DNA of 64,000 nucleotides. Source: Hyphomicrobiales bacterium (GTDB lineage: Bacteria > Pseudomonadota > Alphaproteobacteria > Rhizobiales > Devosiaceae). The notes below the pieces were generated by a model. The model was not told the origin of the DNA. It saw nothing but the letters and a program-made list of their open reading frames with translations, and searched no databases. This document shows, in pieces, positions 49,807-59,464 of the stretch (position 1 is its first letter; every line of letters starts with the position of its first letter). The position numbers were made by a program, and so were the translations under genes. The stretch spans positions 78,847 to 142,846 of the forward strand of contig UCAU01000012.1 in the NCBI GenBank assembly GCA_900470445.1. The letters are read 5' to 3'.

Positions 49807-52476
49807 TCAGGAGGCGCGGCGCCAGCGCTGCTCGCCCAGGAAAATCTCGAGATCATCCCGGCTCATCGGGCGGGCAAAGGCATAGCCCTGCAGGATGTCG
49901 CAGCCGAGTTCGGTCAGGATCGCGGCATGCGCCATGCTCTCGACGCCCTCGGCGATCACTTCGATACCCATGGATTTGCCGATATCGACGATCGAGGCCA
50001 GCAATTGGCGCTGCCCGATATCGTCCAAGATCGGATCGACCAATTGCCGGTCGATCTTGAGCCGCGCCGGGCGCAGTTTTTGCAGTGACACGATAGAGGC
50101 ATAGCCCGTGCCGAAATCATCGATTTCGATCTCGATGCCCAATTCCTTGAGCTGGTCGATATTGTGCGCGATGACCGCATCGTCCTCGTCGAGATAGATC
50201 GATTCCACCAGTTCGAACGCTATCCGCCCCGGCGGAATATGTAGTTTTTCCAGGCTCTCGATCAGCGCGTCATCATGCAGGCGGCGGTGGGAGACATTGA
50301 CCGAAGCGCGCGGCACCTTAAGGCCCATGCTCTCCCAACGGTCGAGGTCAGCCAGCGCATGTTCGAGCACGATGCGATCGATTGTTGCCATGACATTGAG
50401 GTCTTCCGCCGTCGCGAGGAACGCGTCGGGCGCGCGCAGGCCCAGCACCGGATGGCGCCAGCGCACCAGGGCTTCCACGCCCACCAGGTCATGGCTGCGC
50501 GCGTCGAACTGGGGCTGGTAGAAGGCGATGAATTCGTCGCGCTCGAGCCCGCTCAGGATTTCGTCGGCCACCCGTTTGGTATGCACCACCTCGGCCTGCA
50601 GGGCTTCAGAGAAATATTCGAAGCGGTTGCGGCCGCGCCCCTTGGCGCGATAGAGCGCGATATCGGCATTGACCAGCAGGCGGCCCACGTCGATGTCGGG
50701 CCCATGTTCGGCGGCAATGCCGATACTGACCCCAAAGCGGCATTGATGGCCCTGGTAGCTCACCGGCTTGCGCATCTGCGCCACGATCCGCTCGGCCATC
50801 ATGCCCAGATACTGGTCGCCATCGGCAGCCGGGCAGACCACCACGAATTCGTCGCCGCCGATCCGCGCCACGAAATCGCTGGCGCGGCAATTGGCCCGCA
50901 GCACGGCGCTGGCATGCACCAGCATGGCGTCGCCCGCCGCATGGCCCAGCGTGTCGTTGATCTGCTTGAAGCGATCGAGATCCAGATGCAGCAGGGCAAT
51001 GCTGCCGCTGCCGGCATAGCCATCCCCAGCATTGGCCTTGAGGATGTCGTCGAGATAGCGCCGATTGGGCAGTCCGGTCAGGCTGTCATGCAAGGCATTG
51101 TGCTCGATGCGGCTCTTGGCGGCTTCGAGTTCCCGATTGCGCGCCTCGGTCAACAGCTTGGTACGCCGCAAATCCTCGCTGCGGGCCACATCCTCGGTAA
51201 TGTCCCAATTGACCCCGACCAGCCGCGGATTGCTGCCGGCCTCGCTATAGACGGCGCCGATGGCCTTGATGGTGCGCACAGTGCCGTCCGGCCAGGTGAC
51301 GCGGAACACCGATTTATACTGCCCGGTGCGCATGCCCTTGGAAAAATCGGTCTGCGCCGCCGCGAAATCGGCCGGATGCAGCGCCGCATTCCAATGCTTG
51401 AAATGGCGCGGCCCGCCGTCCTTGGGCAGGCCGTAAAGCTCGTTCATCCGTTCGTCCCAGACGAGGTCCCTGGTCGCCATATCCATTTCCCAGACGCCGA
51501 CCTCCGAACTGTCCAGCGCCAGAGCGAGCCGGTGGGACAGCCGCTCGAGTTCGGCTTCGCGCTGCTTGAGCACGCGAATATGCAATTGCCGCTCGCCGAT
51601 CAGCCGTCCGGTGATGAGAATGGGAAACAGAATCAGCGCCCCCGCGACGATCAATGTGCCGCGCAGCACCCAGATGCCGGAATCACTGGTCCAGCCGCCT
51701 TTGGGCCGGGCGGCGACCTCCCAGAATCCTGACGGCAAGGTGACGGTGGACAGCACGGGATCCTGGCCATCGAGGTCCGGTCCGAAAAACCGCTGGCCTT
51801 TCACGCCGCGCGCATCCCGGCGGGTGATGGAAATATCGCTGCCCAGCGAGGGCGCAAACAATCCGCTTTCGACATAGAGCCGGTCCATATCGACCACGGC
51901 CGACACCACGCCCCAGAAGCGGCGCTCCGTGCCATTGCCGGTAAAGACGGGGAACCGGCCGACAAAACCCTGCCCGCCCTGCACCAGATCCACTGGCCCC
52001 GCCAAGACCGGCCGGCCGGTGTCGCGGGCCTGCAGCACGGCATCGCGCTGGGCAATGTCGAGCACATAATCGAGCCCGATCACCGCCTCATTGCCCGCCA
52101 GCGGATAGGCCATGGTGACCACCAGGCCCGGCGCCGCAGCCACCAGCCGCAATTGGCTGCGCTCGGCCAGGATGCTCGACGCCAGCGCCGCAAAGCGGGC
52201 CTGGTCCATTCCGGGTTCGGTCGCCAGGGTCGATACCAGCCCGCGCACCAATTGGATATTGCCGTTGATATTGCCTTCGAGCTTGGCGCGGACCAGGGAA
52301 AGCTCGGCCTGCACATCCGCGCGCAGTCTCTCGCGGGCGAGAATGCTGGTCTGCTTGTCGAGGAACAGCCCGCCGGTAACCAGCACAATCAGCGCAATCA
52401 CGGCCGGGATGGCAATGGGGCGCAGCCAGCTCAGCCTATTGTCCTGCGATGCAGTTGAATTCACCACCGATATCAC
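49807..52476 (-). CDS. CHASE-PAS-GGDEF-EAL cyclic-di-GMP signalling protein
   Basis: 889 residues, inner membrane. Helix 1 at about 20-40; periplasmic CHASE domain about 60-260 (LDYVLDIAQRDAVLQARDTG, GFVGRFPVF); helix 2 about 268-292; PAS about 315-430 (GVWEMDMATRDLVWDERM, TWPDGTVRTIKAIG); GGDEF about 455-620 with catalytic GGDEF at 540-544 and an inhibitory RxxD (RASD, 531-534); EAL about 640-880 with EAL at 668-670, NVSHRRL, DDFGTGYAS, KIDRQLV and EGVES. Both halves look active, so it can make and break c-di-GMP according to a ligand sensed outside. GTG start at 52476; a start three codons later is also possible. Confidence 0.93.
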   Translation of the reverse strand: MISVVNSTASQDNRLSWLRPIAIPAVIALIVLVTGGLFLDKQTSILARERLRADVQAELSLVRAKLEGNINGNIQLVRGLVSTLATEPGMDQARFAALASSILAERSQLRLVAAAPGLVVTMAYPLAGNEAVIGLDYVLDIAQRDAVLQARDTGRPVLAGPVDLVQGGQGFVGRFPVFTGNGTERRFWGVVSAVVDMDRLYVESGLFAPSLGSDISITRRDARGVKGQRFFGPDLDGQDPVLSTVTLPSGFWEVAARPKGGWTSDSGIWVLRGTLIVAGALILFPILITGRLIGERQLHIRVLKQREAELERLSHRLALALDSSEVGVWEMDMATRDLVWDERMNELYGLPKDGGPRHFKHWNAALHPADFAAAQTDFSKGMRTGQYKSVFRVTWPDGTVRTIKAIGAVYSEAGSNPRLVGVNWDITEDVARSEDLRRTKLLTEARNRELEAAKSRIEHNALHDSLTGLPNRRYLDDILKANAGDGYAGSGSIALLHLDLDRFKQINDTLGHAAGDAMLVHASAVLRANCRASDFVARIGGDEFVVVCPAADGDQYLGMMAERIVAQMRKPVSYQGHQCRFGVSIGIAAEHGPDIDVGRLLVNADIALYRAKGRGRNRFEYFSEALQAEVVHTKRVADEILSGLERDEFIAFYQPQFDARSHDLVGVEALVRWRHPVLGLRAPDAFLATAEDLNVMATIDRIVLEHALADLDRWESMGLKVPRASVNVSHRRLHDDALIESLEKLHIPPGRIAFELVESIYLDEDDAVIAHNIDQLKELGIEIEIDDFGTGYASIVSLQKLRPARLKIDRQLVDPILDDIGQRQLLASIVDIGKSMGIEVIAEGVESMAHAAILTELGCDILQGYAFARPMSRDDLEIFLGEQRWRRAS

Positions 52477-52595
52477 CCGCCTCCCGGTCTTCTGTCCGGG
52501 CCGGGTGAGCCTGGCGGCACAACCTTTATGTTTGCCTACCCCGCGCCAGCTCTATCGTCTTGTGGTTAGCGGCGGGCTAAACTCGGCTTCGGTAT

Positions 52596-53360
52596 CTACC
52601 CGGTTTCCACGAGGATCGTGCCCGCCGCCGCGCATAGCGCAGTGAAGGCCGGGGAGGGACTGCGGTCGGTTACGAACGTGTCGATCTGGTCGATCCGGGC
52701 GATCCGCACCGGCGCGGTGCGGGCGAATTTGCCGGCATCGGCGACCAGGATTATGTGCCGCGCATTGGCGATGATGGCTTGCGCCACCTTGACCTCGCGA
52801 TAGTCGAAATCGAGCAGGGCGCCGTCTTCGTCCAGGGCCGAGGCGCCGATGACGGCGTAGTCCACTTTGAACTGCGAGAAAAAACCGGCCGCCGCCTCCC
52901 CCACAATGCCGCCATCGCTGCCGCGCACCACGCCGCCGGCAATCACCACCTCGAATTGGGGATAGATGCGCATGCGGTTGGCGACATTGATGTTGTTGGT
53001 GATGACCAGAAGGCCCGAATGATCGAGCAGGGCCTGGCTCACCGCCTCCGTCGTCGTCCCGATATTGATGAACAGCGACGCGTCATTGGGAATGAGCGCG
53101 GCGGCCGCCTTGCCGATGGCCTGCTTTTCCGCGGCCGCAATGTTCCGCCGGGCCTCATATTCGAGGTTCTCGATGCCCGCGGGCAGCACGGCCCCGCCAT
53201 GCATGCGCTTGAGCAGACGTTGGTCGCAGAGCTGGTTGAGATCCTTGCGGATGGTCTGCACCGACACGGCAAAGCGCTCGGCCAGGGCATCGACCAGCAC
53301 CCGCCCTTCGAGCCGGGTCAGTTCCAGGATCGCCTGCTGGCGTGTCTGGGTGTCGTTCAC
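52596..53360 (-). CDS. DeoR family transcriptional regulator (GlpR-like)
   Basis: 254 residues. N-terminal helix-turn-helix (QQAILELTRLEGRVLVDALA, FAVSVQTIRKDLNQLCDQRL) and a sugar-phosphate sensing domain with NIGTTTEAVSQALLDHSGL, VITNNINVANRM, IVGEAAAGFFSQFKVDYAVIG and DYREVKVAQAII. Such regulators repress sugar or polyol genes and bind phosphorylated intermediates. Its target is not in the immediate neighbourhood: the genes around it are a c-di-GMP protein and a carbonic-anhydrase-like gene. Confidence 0.92.
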   Translation of the reverse strand: MNDTQTRQQAILELTRLEGRVLVDALAERFAVSVQTIRKDLNQLCDQRLLKRMHGGAVLPAGIENLEYEARRNIAAAEKQAIGKAAAALIPNDASLFINIGTTTEAVSQALLDHSGLLVITNNINVANRMRIYPQFEVVIAGGVVRGSDGGIVGEAAAGFFSQFKVDYAVIGASALDEDGALLDFDYREVKVAQAIIANARHIILVADAGKFARTAPVRIARIDQIDTFVTDRSPSPAFTALCAAAGTILVETG

Positions 53361-53369
53361 CTGCGGTCC

Positions 53370-53924
53370 CTATGCCGGCTCGAAATCGGAGGCCCGGCCG
53401 GTCACGTCGGCGAGCCCCGTGGCAAAGCGGCGGGCATTCTTGACATAGCCATCGGCCGACCGGGTCAGCCCGGCAATGGCTTCAGCATCCAACGCCCGGA
53501 CCACCTTGCCCGGCACGCCAACGACGAGCGAACCGTCGGGAATTTCCTTGCCCTCGGTGATCAGGGCGCCCGCTCCGATCAGGCAGTTGCTGCCGATTTT
53601 TGCCCCATTGAGCACGGTGGCGCCCATGCCGATCAGCGTATTGTCGCCAATGGTGCAGCCATGCAGCATGGCTTTGTGGCCAATGGTGCAGCCCTCCCCG
53701 ATGGTCAGCGGAAAGCCCATATCGGTATGGAGCACCGCATTGTCCTGCACATTGCTGCGTGCGCCGATGGTGATGGTTTCATTGTCGCCGCGCGCCACCG
53801 CGCCAAACCAGATGCCCGCATCGGCGCCCACTACGATATCGCCCACCAGCACGGCGGTCGGTGCAATCCAGGCGACATCGGGATCGAGTCGCGGCGCGAC
53901 GCCATCGAGTTCATATAGGCTCAT
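53370..53924 (-). CDS. Gamma-class carbonic anhydrase-like hexapeptide protein
   Basis: 184 residues. Left-handed beta-helix made of hexapeptide repeats ([57 protein letters not shown]). The histidines in HTD, GHKAM and LHGC are the three zinc ligands of the gamma-carbonic-anhydrase family; many members are inactive in hydration or act on other substrates. GAGGAGGA precedes the ATG at 53924. Follows SelO and precedes DeoR on minus. Confidence 0.9.
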   Translation of the reverse strand: MSLYELDGVAPRLDPDVAWIAPTAVLVGDIVVGADAGIWFGAVARGDNETITIGARSNVQDNAVLHTDMGFPLTIGEGCTIGHKAMLHGCTIGDNTLIGMGATVLNGAKIGSNCLIGAGALITEGKEIPDGSLVVGVPGKVVRALDAEAIAGLTRSADGYVKNARRFATGLADVTGRASDFEPA

Positions 53925-53936
53925 CAACAATCCTCC

Positions 53937-55346
53937 TCAGCTCGCCACGCCATAGGCATCGCGCATCTCGGCGATTTCAGCCAGTGCCTGGGCAAATATC
54001 CCCCAATCGTCGCGCTCGGCAATCGGCGCCCAGATCGCCTCGACATCTTCGACCAGCATGGTGCGCGGCTTGGTCCGGGCGAAATAGGGATGATCGAGAT
54101 TGACCTTGTCGCTGGCTGAATAGCCTTCCAACGCATCGGCAATCGGCCGGAACGCGTCTGTTGCATAAAACTCGGCTGACGGACTGGAAGCTGCCCGCTT
54201 GGCACTCAGCGCCCCGCCGCGCCAATCAAAGAAGAACTGCTCATAGGGCGCCTGCGACTGGTTGAGGAAGCCGAACAGCGCGGTGATGAACGCGCTGTCG
54301 CTCTCTACATCGTGTGGGTTTAGTCCCAGGCGGCCCAGCATGGCGGCGGGCAGGGCGGCGCGGAATTGCGGCCAGATCGTATTGAGCGCCGGCTCCAATG
54401 CCTCGATGCTGGACAGCGGCACGAGGCACTCGGCCAACCGGGTCAGGTTCCAGGCCAGGGTGTCGGGCTGCCGGCCAAAGCTATAAAGCCCGGTCTCGTC
54501 GAAATAGGCGGCGGTGAAATCGGGGTCATAGGTCGGCAGGAACCGCCACGGCCCATAATCGAAACTCTCGCCGGTGACATTGATATTGTCGGTATTGAGC
54601 ACGCCATGCACGAACCCGGCAGCAATCCATTGTGCGCCGAGTTTCGCCACGGCGGCAACCACTGCTTCAAGCAGGGCTGCCGGCCTATCGGGGGCGTCCG
54701 CCAATTGGGGATAATAACGGGCAATGGTGTAATCGACCAATTGGCCGATGGCGTCATAGTCTTCGAGATAGGCCAGACGCTGGAAGGTGCCGATGCGGAT
54801 ATGGCTGTGGCTGAGCCGGACCAGCACTGACGACCGCGTCGGCGAGGGCTCATCGCCCCGATAGAGCTCTTCCCCGGTTTCGATCAAGGAAAAGCTCTTG
54901 GACGTATAGACGCCCAGCGCTTCGAGCATTTCGGTGGCCAGCACTTCGCGCACCCCGCCTTTCAGCGTCAGCCGCCCATCGCCACCGCGCGACCACGGCG
55001 TTTGCCCGCTGCCCTTGGTGCCGAAATCGAGCAGGCGCCCATCCTTATGGTCATAGCCCTGGGCAAACAGGAAGCCGCGCCCATCACCCAGATCGGCATT
55101 GTAGCTGCGGAATTGATGGCCGTGATAGCGCAGTGCCAGCGGCTGGTTGAGCGAGCCGGGCAGGGGCGCAAAGCGGCCGAAATGTGCGATCCATTGCTCG
55201 TCGCTGAGCCCGTCCAGCCCCATGCGCTTGGCCCAACGCTGGTCGCGATGGCGCAAGATGGTCTTGGGAAAATCGGCGGGGCTGACGCGGTCGAAGAACG
55301 CGTCGCCGAGCGTTTCGTGGGCTGTGGCTGGTTTGAATGCGGGCAT
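53937..55346 (-). CDS. selO: SelO-type protein AMPylase (YdiU)
   Basis: 469 residues, pseudokinase-fold enzyme that attaches AMP to proteins under redox stress. Glycine-rich and ion-pair features: RYHGHQF, LLDFGTKGSGQTPWSRGGDG (Lys 111), GGVREVLATEMLEALG; catalytic/metal Asp in HGVLNTDNINVTGE (Asp 253) and FDYGPW (Asp 263). The C-terminal cysteine or selenocysteine found in some members is not present here. Starts 6 nt from nothing on its 5' side (HAD phosphatase is divergent); the gamma-carbonic-anhydrase gene follows 12 nt later. Confidence 0.94.
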   Translation of the reverse strand: MPAFKPATAHETLGDAFFDRVSPADFPKTILRHRDQRWAKRMGLDGLSDEQWIAHFGRFAPLPGSLNQPLALRYHGHQFRSYNADLGDGRGFLFAQGYDHKDGRLLDFGTKGSGQTPWSRGGDGRLTLKGGVREVLATEMLEALGVYTSKSFSLIETGEELYRGDEPSPTRSSVLVRLSHSHIRIGTFQRLAYLEDYDAIGQLVDYTIARYYPQLADAPDRPAALLEAVVAAVAKLGAQWIAAGFVHGVLNTDNINVTGESFDYGPWRFLPTYDPDFTAAYFDETGLYSFGRQPDTLAWNLTRLAECLVPLSSIEALEPALNTIWPQFRAALPAAMLGRLGLNPHDVESDSAFITALFGFLNQSQAPYEQFFFDWRGGALSAKRAASSPSAEFYATDAFRPIADALEGYSASDKVNLDHPYFARTKPRTMLVEDVEAIWAPIAERDDWGIFAQALAEIAEMRDAYGVAS

Positions 55347-55447
55347 GGGCCAAAGCTAGCAATTGGCCCGCCCCGGCGCCAGTGTGCAACCCAGCCTTTC
55401 GTTTGTCCGCCTAGCGCAAGCCGGCAAATCGCCCTATATGCCCACTA

Positions 55448-56131
55448 ATGACATCCCAGAGCGACATCCTGCGCCTCGCGCCCTTCCAGGCCGCCATCTT
55501 CGATATGGACGGCACGCTGCTTGATACCGAAGCGGTGTTCAAAACCATCGTTTTTGAAGTCTGCACCGATCTGGGCTTCGAGATGACCGATGTGGTGCAT
55601 AGTTCCATGGTCGGCTCCAGCCATGAGCGCACCAATCAACTGCTGCTCGAAGCTTATGGCGTGTCCTTTCCCTACAGCCTGTTCGACGAACGCTGCCGCG
55701 TTAGCATGCGCGAGCGCACCCATGCCGGCGTGCCGGTCAAGCAGGGCGCCCGCGAATTTCTGGCCGAATTGGTCGAGCGGAAAATCCCGATTGCCGTCGC
55801 TACCTCCTCGCGCACGCCCCATGCCCATACCCATCTGGGGGCGGCGGGCCTGCTCGATCTGTTCCAGACCGTCGTGACCCGCGACGATGTGGTCAATCCC
55901 AAGCCCCATCCCGAGCCATACCTGACGGCGGCACGGCGGCTGGGTATCGATCCGGCGCAGTGCCTCGCGCTCGAAGACAGCCATGCCGGCGTGCGCGCGG
56001 CCCATGCGGCAGGCATGCAGACCATCATGGTGCCCGATCTGGTCCATCCCAATGACGAATTGCGCGCCCTCGGCATTGCCGTGATGGAGAGCCTTGATCA
56101 GGTCCGGCTGGCGGCCTTCGCGCCGCGCTGA
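55448..56131 (+). CDS. HAD-superfamily hydrolase, beta-phosphoglucomutase/phosphatase-like
   Basis: 227 residues, subfamily IA. Nucleophile motif IFDMDGTLLDTEAVF (DxD), helical cap 20-95, motif II AVATSSR, motif III lysine NPKPHPEPYLTAARRLG, motif IV LALEDSHAGVRAAHAAGMQ. Acts on small sugar phosphates or similar; exact substrate cannot be stated. Start at 55448; divergent from selO. Confidence 0.9.
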   Translation: MTSQSDILRLAPFQAAIFDMDGTLLDTEAVFKTIVFEVCTDLGFEMTDVVHSSMVGSSHERTNQLLLEAYGVSFPYSLFDERCRVSMRERTHAGVPVKQGAREFLAELVERKIPIAVATSSRTPHAHTHLGAAGLLDLFQTVVTRDDVVNPKPHPEPYLTAARRLGIDPAQCLALEDSHAGVRAAHAAGMQTIMVPDLVHPNDELRALGIAVMESLDQVRLAAFAPR

Positions 56132-56155
56132 TCGCATCTGCCTTTGAGCCCGCCC

Positions 56156-56190
56156 AAGGGTCCCGAGTCTCACTCGGGGCCCTTTTGTTT
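56156..56190 (+). terminator. Rho-independent terminator after HAD hydrolase
   Basis: AAGGGTCCCGAGT and ACTCGGGGCCCTTTT fold into a long G/C-rich stem with loop CTC and a T-rich tail (TTTTGTTT), 24 nt after the hydrolase stop. Confidence 0.9.
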
Positions 56191-56327
56191 GCGCGGGCGT
56201 GGGCCAGCCCGCCGTTAATAGTTTTCGGGTGCTCGAAGCCCGTAAACTTTTATCGATCTGCTTAAACTCCCATTTGTTACGTCCCAAGCCTTTGTACGCT
56301 AAGGGTTTTCAAGTCGCGCCGGCTGGA

Positions 56328-56342
56328 TTAACCCTACTTTAA
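56328..56342. promoter_or_regulatory. CtrA binding site (TTAA-N7-TTAA)
   Basis: TTAA-CCCTACT-TTAA is an exact match to the alphaproteobacterial CtrA consensus. It sits 112 nt before the hydrolase ATG. A further TTAA half-site (GGTTAACC, 56361-56368) lies downstream. Confidence 0.65.
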
Positions 56343-56453
56343 GAAGCTAACGGCTATGGTTAACCAGCGGTAAATTTTGGCTTCCCAGCCGAGCCAAGCC
56401 CGGTTAGGGTGCGGCTCGTTATCAGACGAAGCCGGTCCGCAACGACGGAACGG

Positions 56454-57410
56454 ATGAATGCGAAGGCCCGCCGGAAACGGCCGGACGGGCTCAGGGGCAA
56501 GGACGGGGCATTGACGCAAACCTGGCAGGTCATCGCTGTGCGTGCGGTTTCGCATGTACTGGTCCTGTGCGCGGTTGCGCTCGTGCTGTTCGTCACCCTG
56601 GTTCCCGCTCACGCTGAAAACCTGCTCGTCGCCGACGTCACCCCGCTCGATGTGCCGGCCGACCTGGCAGCGCTGCGCGCCCAGCCGGCGCTCGGCGCCA
56701 CTATGGCGCCGCTTGAGCCCGGCCAGCAGCCTTTGACCGCGGCGCTCCTGTCCAATTACGTCGCCCGCCAGCAGGCGCTGCGCGATTTTGACGTCAACGC
56801 CGCCCTGCCGCAGCTCGAACTCAATTCCGAAGTGCTGCTGGGCTACATCGCCCGCGGCTCGTTTGGCGGCAATGGTGCGCTCTCGGCCATTGATAGCTTC
56901 GCCACCTCCAGCGCTCCGACCGAGCGGGCGCTGAGCCCCTCAGTGCTCGCCGCCTATGTCGAAAGCGGCTACCAGACCACGCCGCAGCGGCTCGATCACG
57001 CCAATACCGAGCGCGGGTGCCTGGCGCAGGCCATCTATCACGAGGCTCGCGGGGAAAGCGAAGCCGGCCAGCTCGCCGTCGCCAATGTCATCGTCAACCG
57101 CGCGCGTTCGGGCAAGTTCCCGTCGACCCTCTGCGGCGTCATCTACCAGAACGCCAATAAGGGCCGCTATCGCTGCCAGTTCACCTTTGCCTGCGACGGT
57201 CGCGACGACGCCCCGGCCGAACGCCGCGCCTGGGGCCGCTCCAAGGAGCTGGCGCAACAGGTCTATGCCGAGTTCGCCCTGGGCGAGAATGTCGGCGCCG
57301 TGCCGGGCTCCGCGCTCTACTATCACACCACCGCAGTGCGCCCCTCCTGGGCCAATACCTATAATGCGGTCGCCGAAATCGGCTCGCATATCTTTTATTC
57401 CCCCAACTGA
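56454..57410 (+). CDS. Cell-wall hydrolase, SleB/CwlJ-type (Hydrolase_2)
   Basis: 318 residues. One membrane helix or signal anchor (VSHVLVLCAVALVLFVTLVP, about 33-52, ending in AHA); a linker region rich in A/L; a C-terminal SleB-like amidase/transglycosylase domain with CLAQAIYHEARGESEAGQLA (catalytic-type Glu), NVIVNRARSGKFPSTLCGVI and the disulfide-rich YRCQFTFACDGR. ATG at 56454 (ACGGAA upstream); a GTG at 56409 is an alternative. Acts on peptidoglycan in the periplasm. The CtrA site upstream suggests cell-cycle timed expression. Confidence 0.88.
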   Translation: MNAKARRKRPDGLRGKDGALTQTWQVIAVRAVSHVLVLCAVALVLFVTLVPAHAENLLVADVTPLDVPADLAALRAQPALGATMAPLEPGQQPLTAALLSNYVARQQALRDFDVNAALPQLELNSEVLLGYIARGSFGGNGALSAIDSFATSSAPTERALSPSVLAAYVESGYQTTPQRLDHANTERGCLAQAIYHEARGESEAGQLAVANVIVNRARSGKFPSTLCGVIYQNANKGRYRCQFTFACDGRDDAPAERRAWGRSKELAQQVYAEFALGENVGAVPGSALYYHTTAVRPSWANTYNAVAEIGSHIFYSPN

Positions 57411-57572
57411 TACGCTGAGGTCCGCAGCTCGAGCCTTCGGTTCTGAGCTTTGCGGGATGCGTCCCCATATCGCCGTTGATCGAACGTGAAGTGTGCCTGA
57501 AGTTTTGGACGCGGGGATAAGTGTCGTAGATCGCGGCTTTCCGGGGCCTCTGCCGTGGCCCACACCCAAATA

Positions 57573-57596
57573 AAAGGGCGCCCGAAGGCGCCCTTT
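57573..57596 (-). terminator. Rho-independent terminator of pckA
   Basis: AAAGGGCGCC-CGAA-GGCGCCCTTT is a perfect 10-bp stem with a GNRA-like loop. On the minus strand it is followed by TTTATTT, so it ends pckA transcription; it may also catch transcription from the cell-wall hydrolase. Confidence 0.93.
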
Positions 57597-57618
57597 CTTA
57601 CGTCGATTGGACGAAGTC

Positions 57619-59211
57619 CTACTCCGCTGCCTGCGCCATCCTCGGCCCCGGCGCGGCATCTGCGCCGGTGCCGAACTTCTCGAAATTCGCCCGGAACAGG
57701 CCGGCCAGGTGGGTGGCTTGGCGATCGTAGGCTTCGGCATCGGCCCAGGTGGCGCGGGGCGTTAGCAGCGTCGGGTTGATGCCGGGGACCGCAACCGGCA
57801 CGGCGAAGCCGAAGAGCTCGTCGGTCCGCATCTCGGCCTGATCCAACTCGCCATTGAGTGCGGCGCTCAGCAGACGCCGTGTCGAGGCGATGTCGATGCG
57901 CTTGCCCACGCCATAGCCGCCACCGGTCCAGCCGGTATTGATCAGCCAGGCCGAAGCCCCGCTTTCCCTCAGTTTTTCGGCCAGCATGGCGCCGTAAACC
58001 GTCGGATGCAGCGGCATGAATGGCGCGCCGAAACAGGCCGAGAAGGTGGCCTGCGGCTCGGTGACGCCGCGTTCGGTGCCGGCAACCTTGGCGGTGTAAC
58101 CCGAGAGGAAATGGTAGACCGCCTGTTCCGGCGTCAGCTGGGCGATGGGCGGCAGCACGCCAAAAGCGTCGGCGGTGAGGAAGACGACGGTGCGCGGCGT
58201 GCCGCCCACGCTGCCCTTGGCGATGGCCGGCAGCACGTGAATTGGATAGGCCGCACGGGTGTTTTCGGTGAGGCTAATGTCGTCAAATGCTGGCAGACTG
58301 TTAGCATCGAGAATGACATTTTCCAGCACTGTGCCAAACCGCTTGGTCGCAGCATGGATTTCCGGCTCTGCCGCAGGGCTGAGCTTGATGGTCTTGGCGT
58401 AGCAACCGCCTTCGAGGTTGAAAACGCCATCCTCGCTCCAGCCATGTTCGTCGTCCCCGATCAGCGGCCGATCGGGATCATTGCTAAGCGTGGTTTTACC
58501 CGTGCCCGACAATCCGAAGAACAATGCGCTCTCCCCATTGGCACCCAGATTGGCCGAGCAATGCATCGGCAGCACGCCCTGGCGCGGTGCGTGGAAGTTG
58601 AAGAGGCTGAACACGCTCTTCTTGATTTCCCCGGCATAGAGCGTGCCGGCGATCACCACGATATTGCGGCTCATATCGAGCGCGATCACCGTATCGGTGC
58701 GGCTGCCGTGGCGGGCCGGATCGGCCTTGAACTCCGGCGCGTGTACGATGGTAACGGCGGTGGGATTGGCCGCTGCCTCCACCATCTCGCCGGGGCGGAT
58801 CAGCAGATTGCGGATGAACAGGGCATGCCAGGCGCTGGGGGTCAGCACTGTCACGCCATATTGATGGCGCGGATCGGCCCCGGCTAGGAGGTCCTGCCGG
58901 TAGAGCGGGCCACCGGCCAGATGGGCCTGCGCATCGGCCAGCAGCACATCGAAATGGGCCGGGCTCATGGCGCCCGAATTGTCCCACCAGACGCTGTTTT
59001 CGGTCAGGCCATCGCGCACGATGAACTTGTCCTTGGGCGAGCGGCCGGTAAAGGCGCCGGTGCGCACCGAGACGGCACCATCGGCCGTCAATACGGCGCT
59101 GCCATCGGCAACGGCGCGGGCGACCAGGGCCGGGGCGATGTCGTTGAGGGACAGCGAAGCGGCTGCCGCGCCAATCCGGTCTCGCAGGGCGCTATGGTCG
59201 AACACACTCAT
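57619..59211 (-). CDS. pckA: Phosphoenolpyruvate carboxykinase (ATP)
   Basis: 530 residues. Makes PEP from oxaloacetate in gluconeogenesis. Kinase-1a loop GLSGTGKT at 233-240, [15 protein letters not shown], oxaloacetate site region MHCSANLG, kinase-2-like GDDEHGW, and [10 protein letters not shown] near the C-terminus. ATG at 59211 with GGAGAG upstream; the extra frame to 59259 is an extension. It lies divergent from chvI, an arrangement conserved in Rhizobiales, where ChvI influences pckA. Confidence 0.97.
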   Translation of the reverse strand: MSVFDHSALRDRIGAAAASLSLNDIAPALVARAVADGSAVLTADGAVSVRTGAFTGRSPKDKFIVRDGLTENSVWWDNSGAMSPAHFDVLLADAQAHLAGGPLYRQDLLAGADPRHQYGVTVLTPSAWHALFIRNLLIRPGEMVEAAANPTAVTIVHAPEFKADPARHGSRTDTVIALDMSRNIVVIAGTLYAGEIKKSVFSLFNFHAPRQGVLPMHCSANLGANGESALFFGLSGTGKTTLSNDPDRPLIGDDEHGWSEDGVFNLEGGCYAKTIKLSPAAEPEIHAATKRFGTVLENVILDANSLPAFDDISLTENTRAAYPIHVLPAIAKGSVGGTPRTVVFLTADAFGVLPPIAQLTPEQAVYHFLSGYTAKVAGTERGVTEPQATFSACFGAPFMPLHPTVYGAMLAEKLRESGASAWLINTGWTGGGYGVGKRIDIASTRRLLSAALNGELDQAEMRTDELFGFAVPVAVPGINPTLLTPRATWADAEAYDRQATHLAGLFRANFEKFGTGADAAPGPRMAQAAE

Positions 59212-59363
59212 CTGGCTTACTCTCCAAGGGTCGCCGCAACACCATGATGCGGCCCTCAATGGCGCCTAGATTAGGGTGGACAATAGCGGCCCAACCATCC
59301 CGAAATGGGTCGTAAGACGGAAGTTGCATCTGCCTGCGGAAAGCGGCTTCCATTGCGCAAGAC

Positions 59364-59392
59364 TTGGCCGCGCCTTATTTAATGCGTAATTG
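59364..59392 (+). promoter_or_regulatory. Candidate chvI promoter
   Basis: TTGGCC and TAATTG are spaced by 17 nt in the 253-nt divergent pckA/chvI region. The -35 part is moderately close to consensus; by-eye identification only. Confidence 0.3.
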
Positions 59393-59464
59393 TCGCCTGC
59401 AACGCGAGGCCGAACCGGCTATAGTTCTGGCTGGCCACACGCGTCACAACAAGAAAGGCAGCTC

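Larger units (their letters stand above)
56132..56453. promoter_or_regulatory. Regulatory region upstream of the cell-wall hydrolase
   Basis: 322 nt without a gene. It contains the terminator at 56156-56190, then an AT-rich stretch with a complete CtrA-type site (56328-56342) and GGTTAACCAGCGG. The promoter of the hydrolase must lie between these and the ATG at 56454. No other gene seen. Confidence 0.55.

Noticed and set aside
50275..51732. Plus-strand frame of 485 codons opposite the GGDEF-EAL gene
   Set aside because: Antisense shadow; low-complexity His/Gly/Ala/Gln composition, while the minus frame has all catalytic motifs.
53937..55346. Selenocysteine in SelO
   Set aside because: No in-frame TGA and no SECIS-like hairpin near the 3' end; the C-terminus ends normally without the Cys/Sec position.
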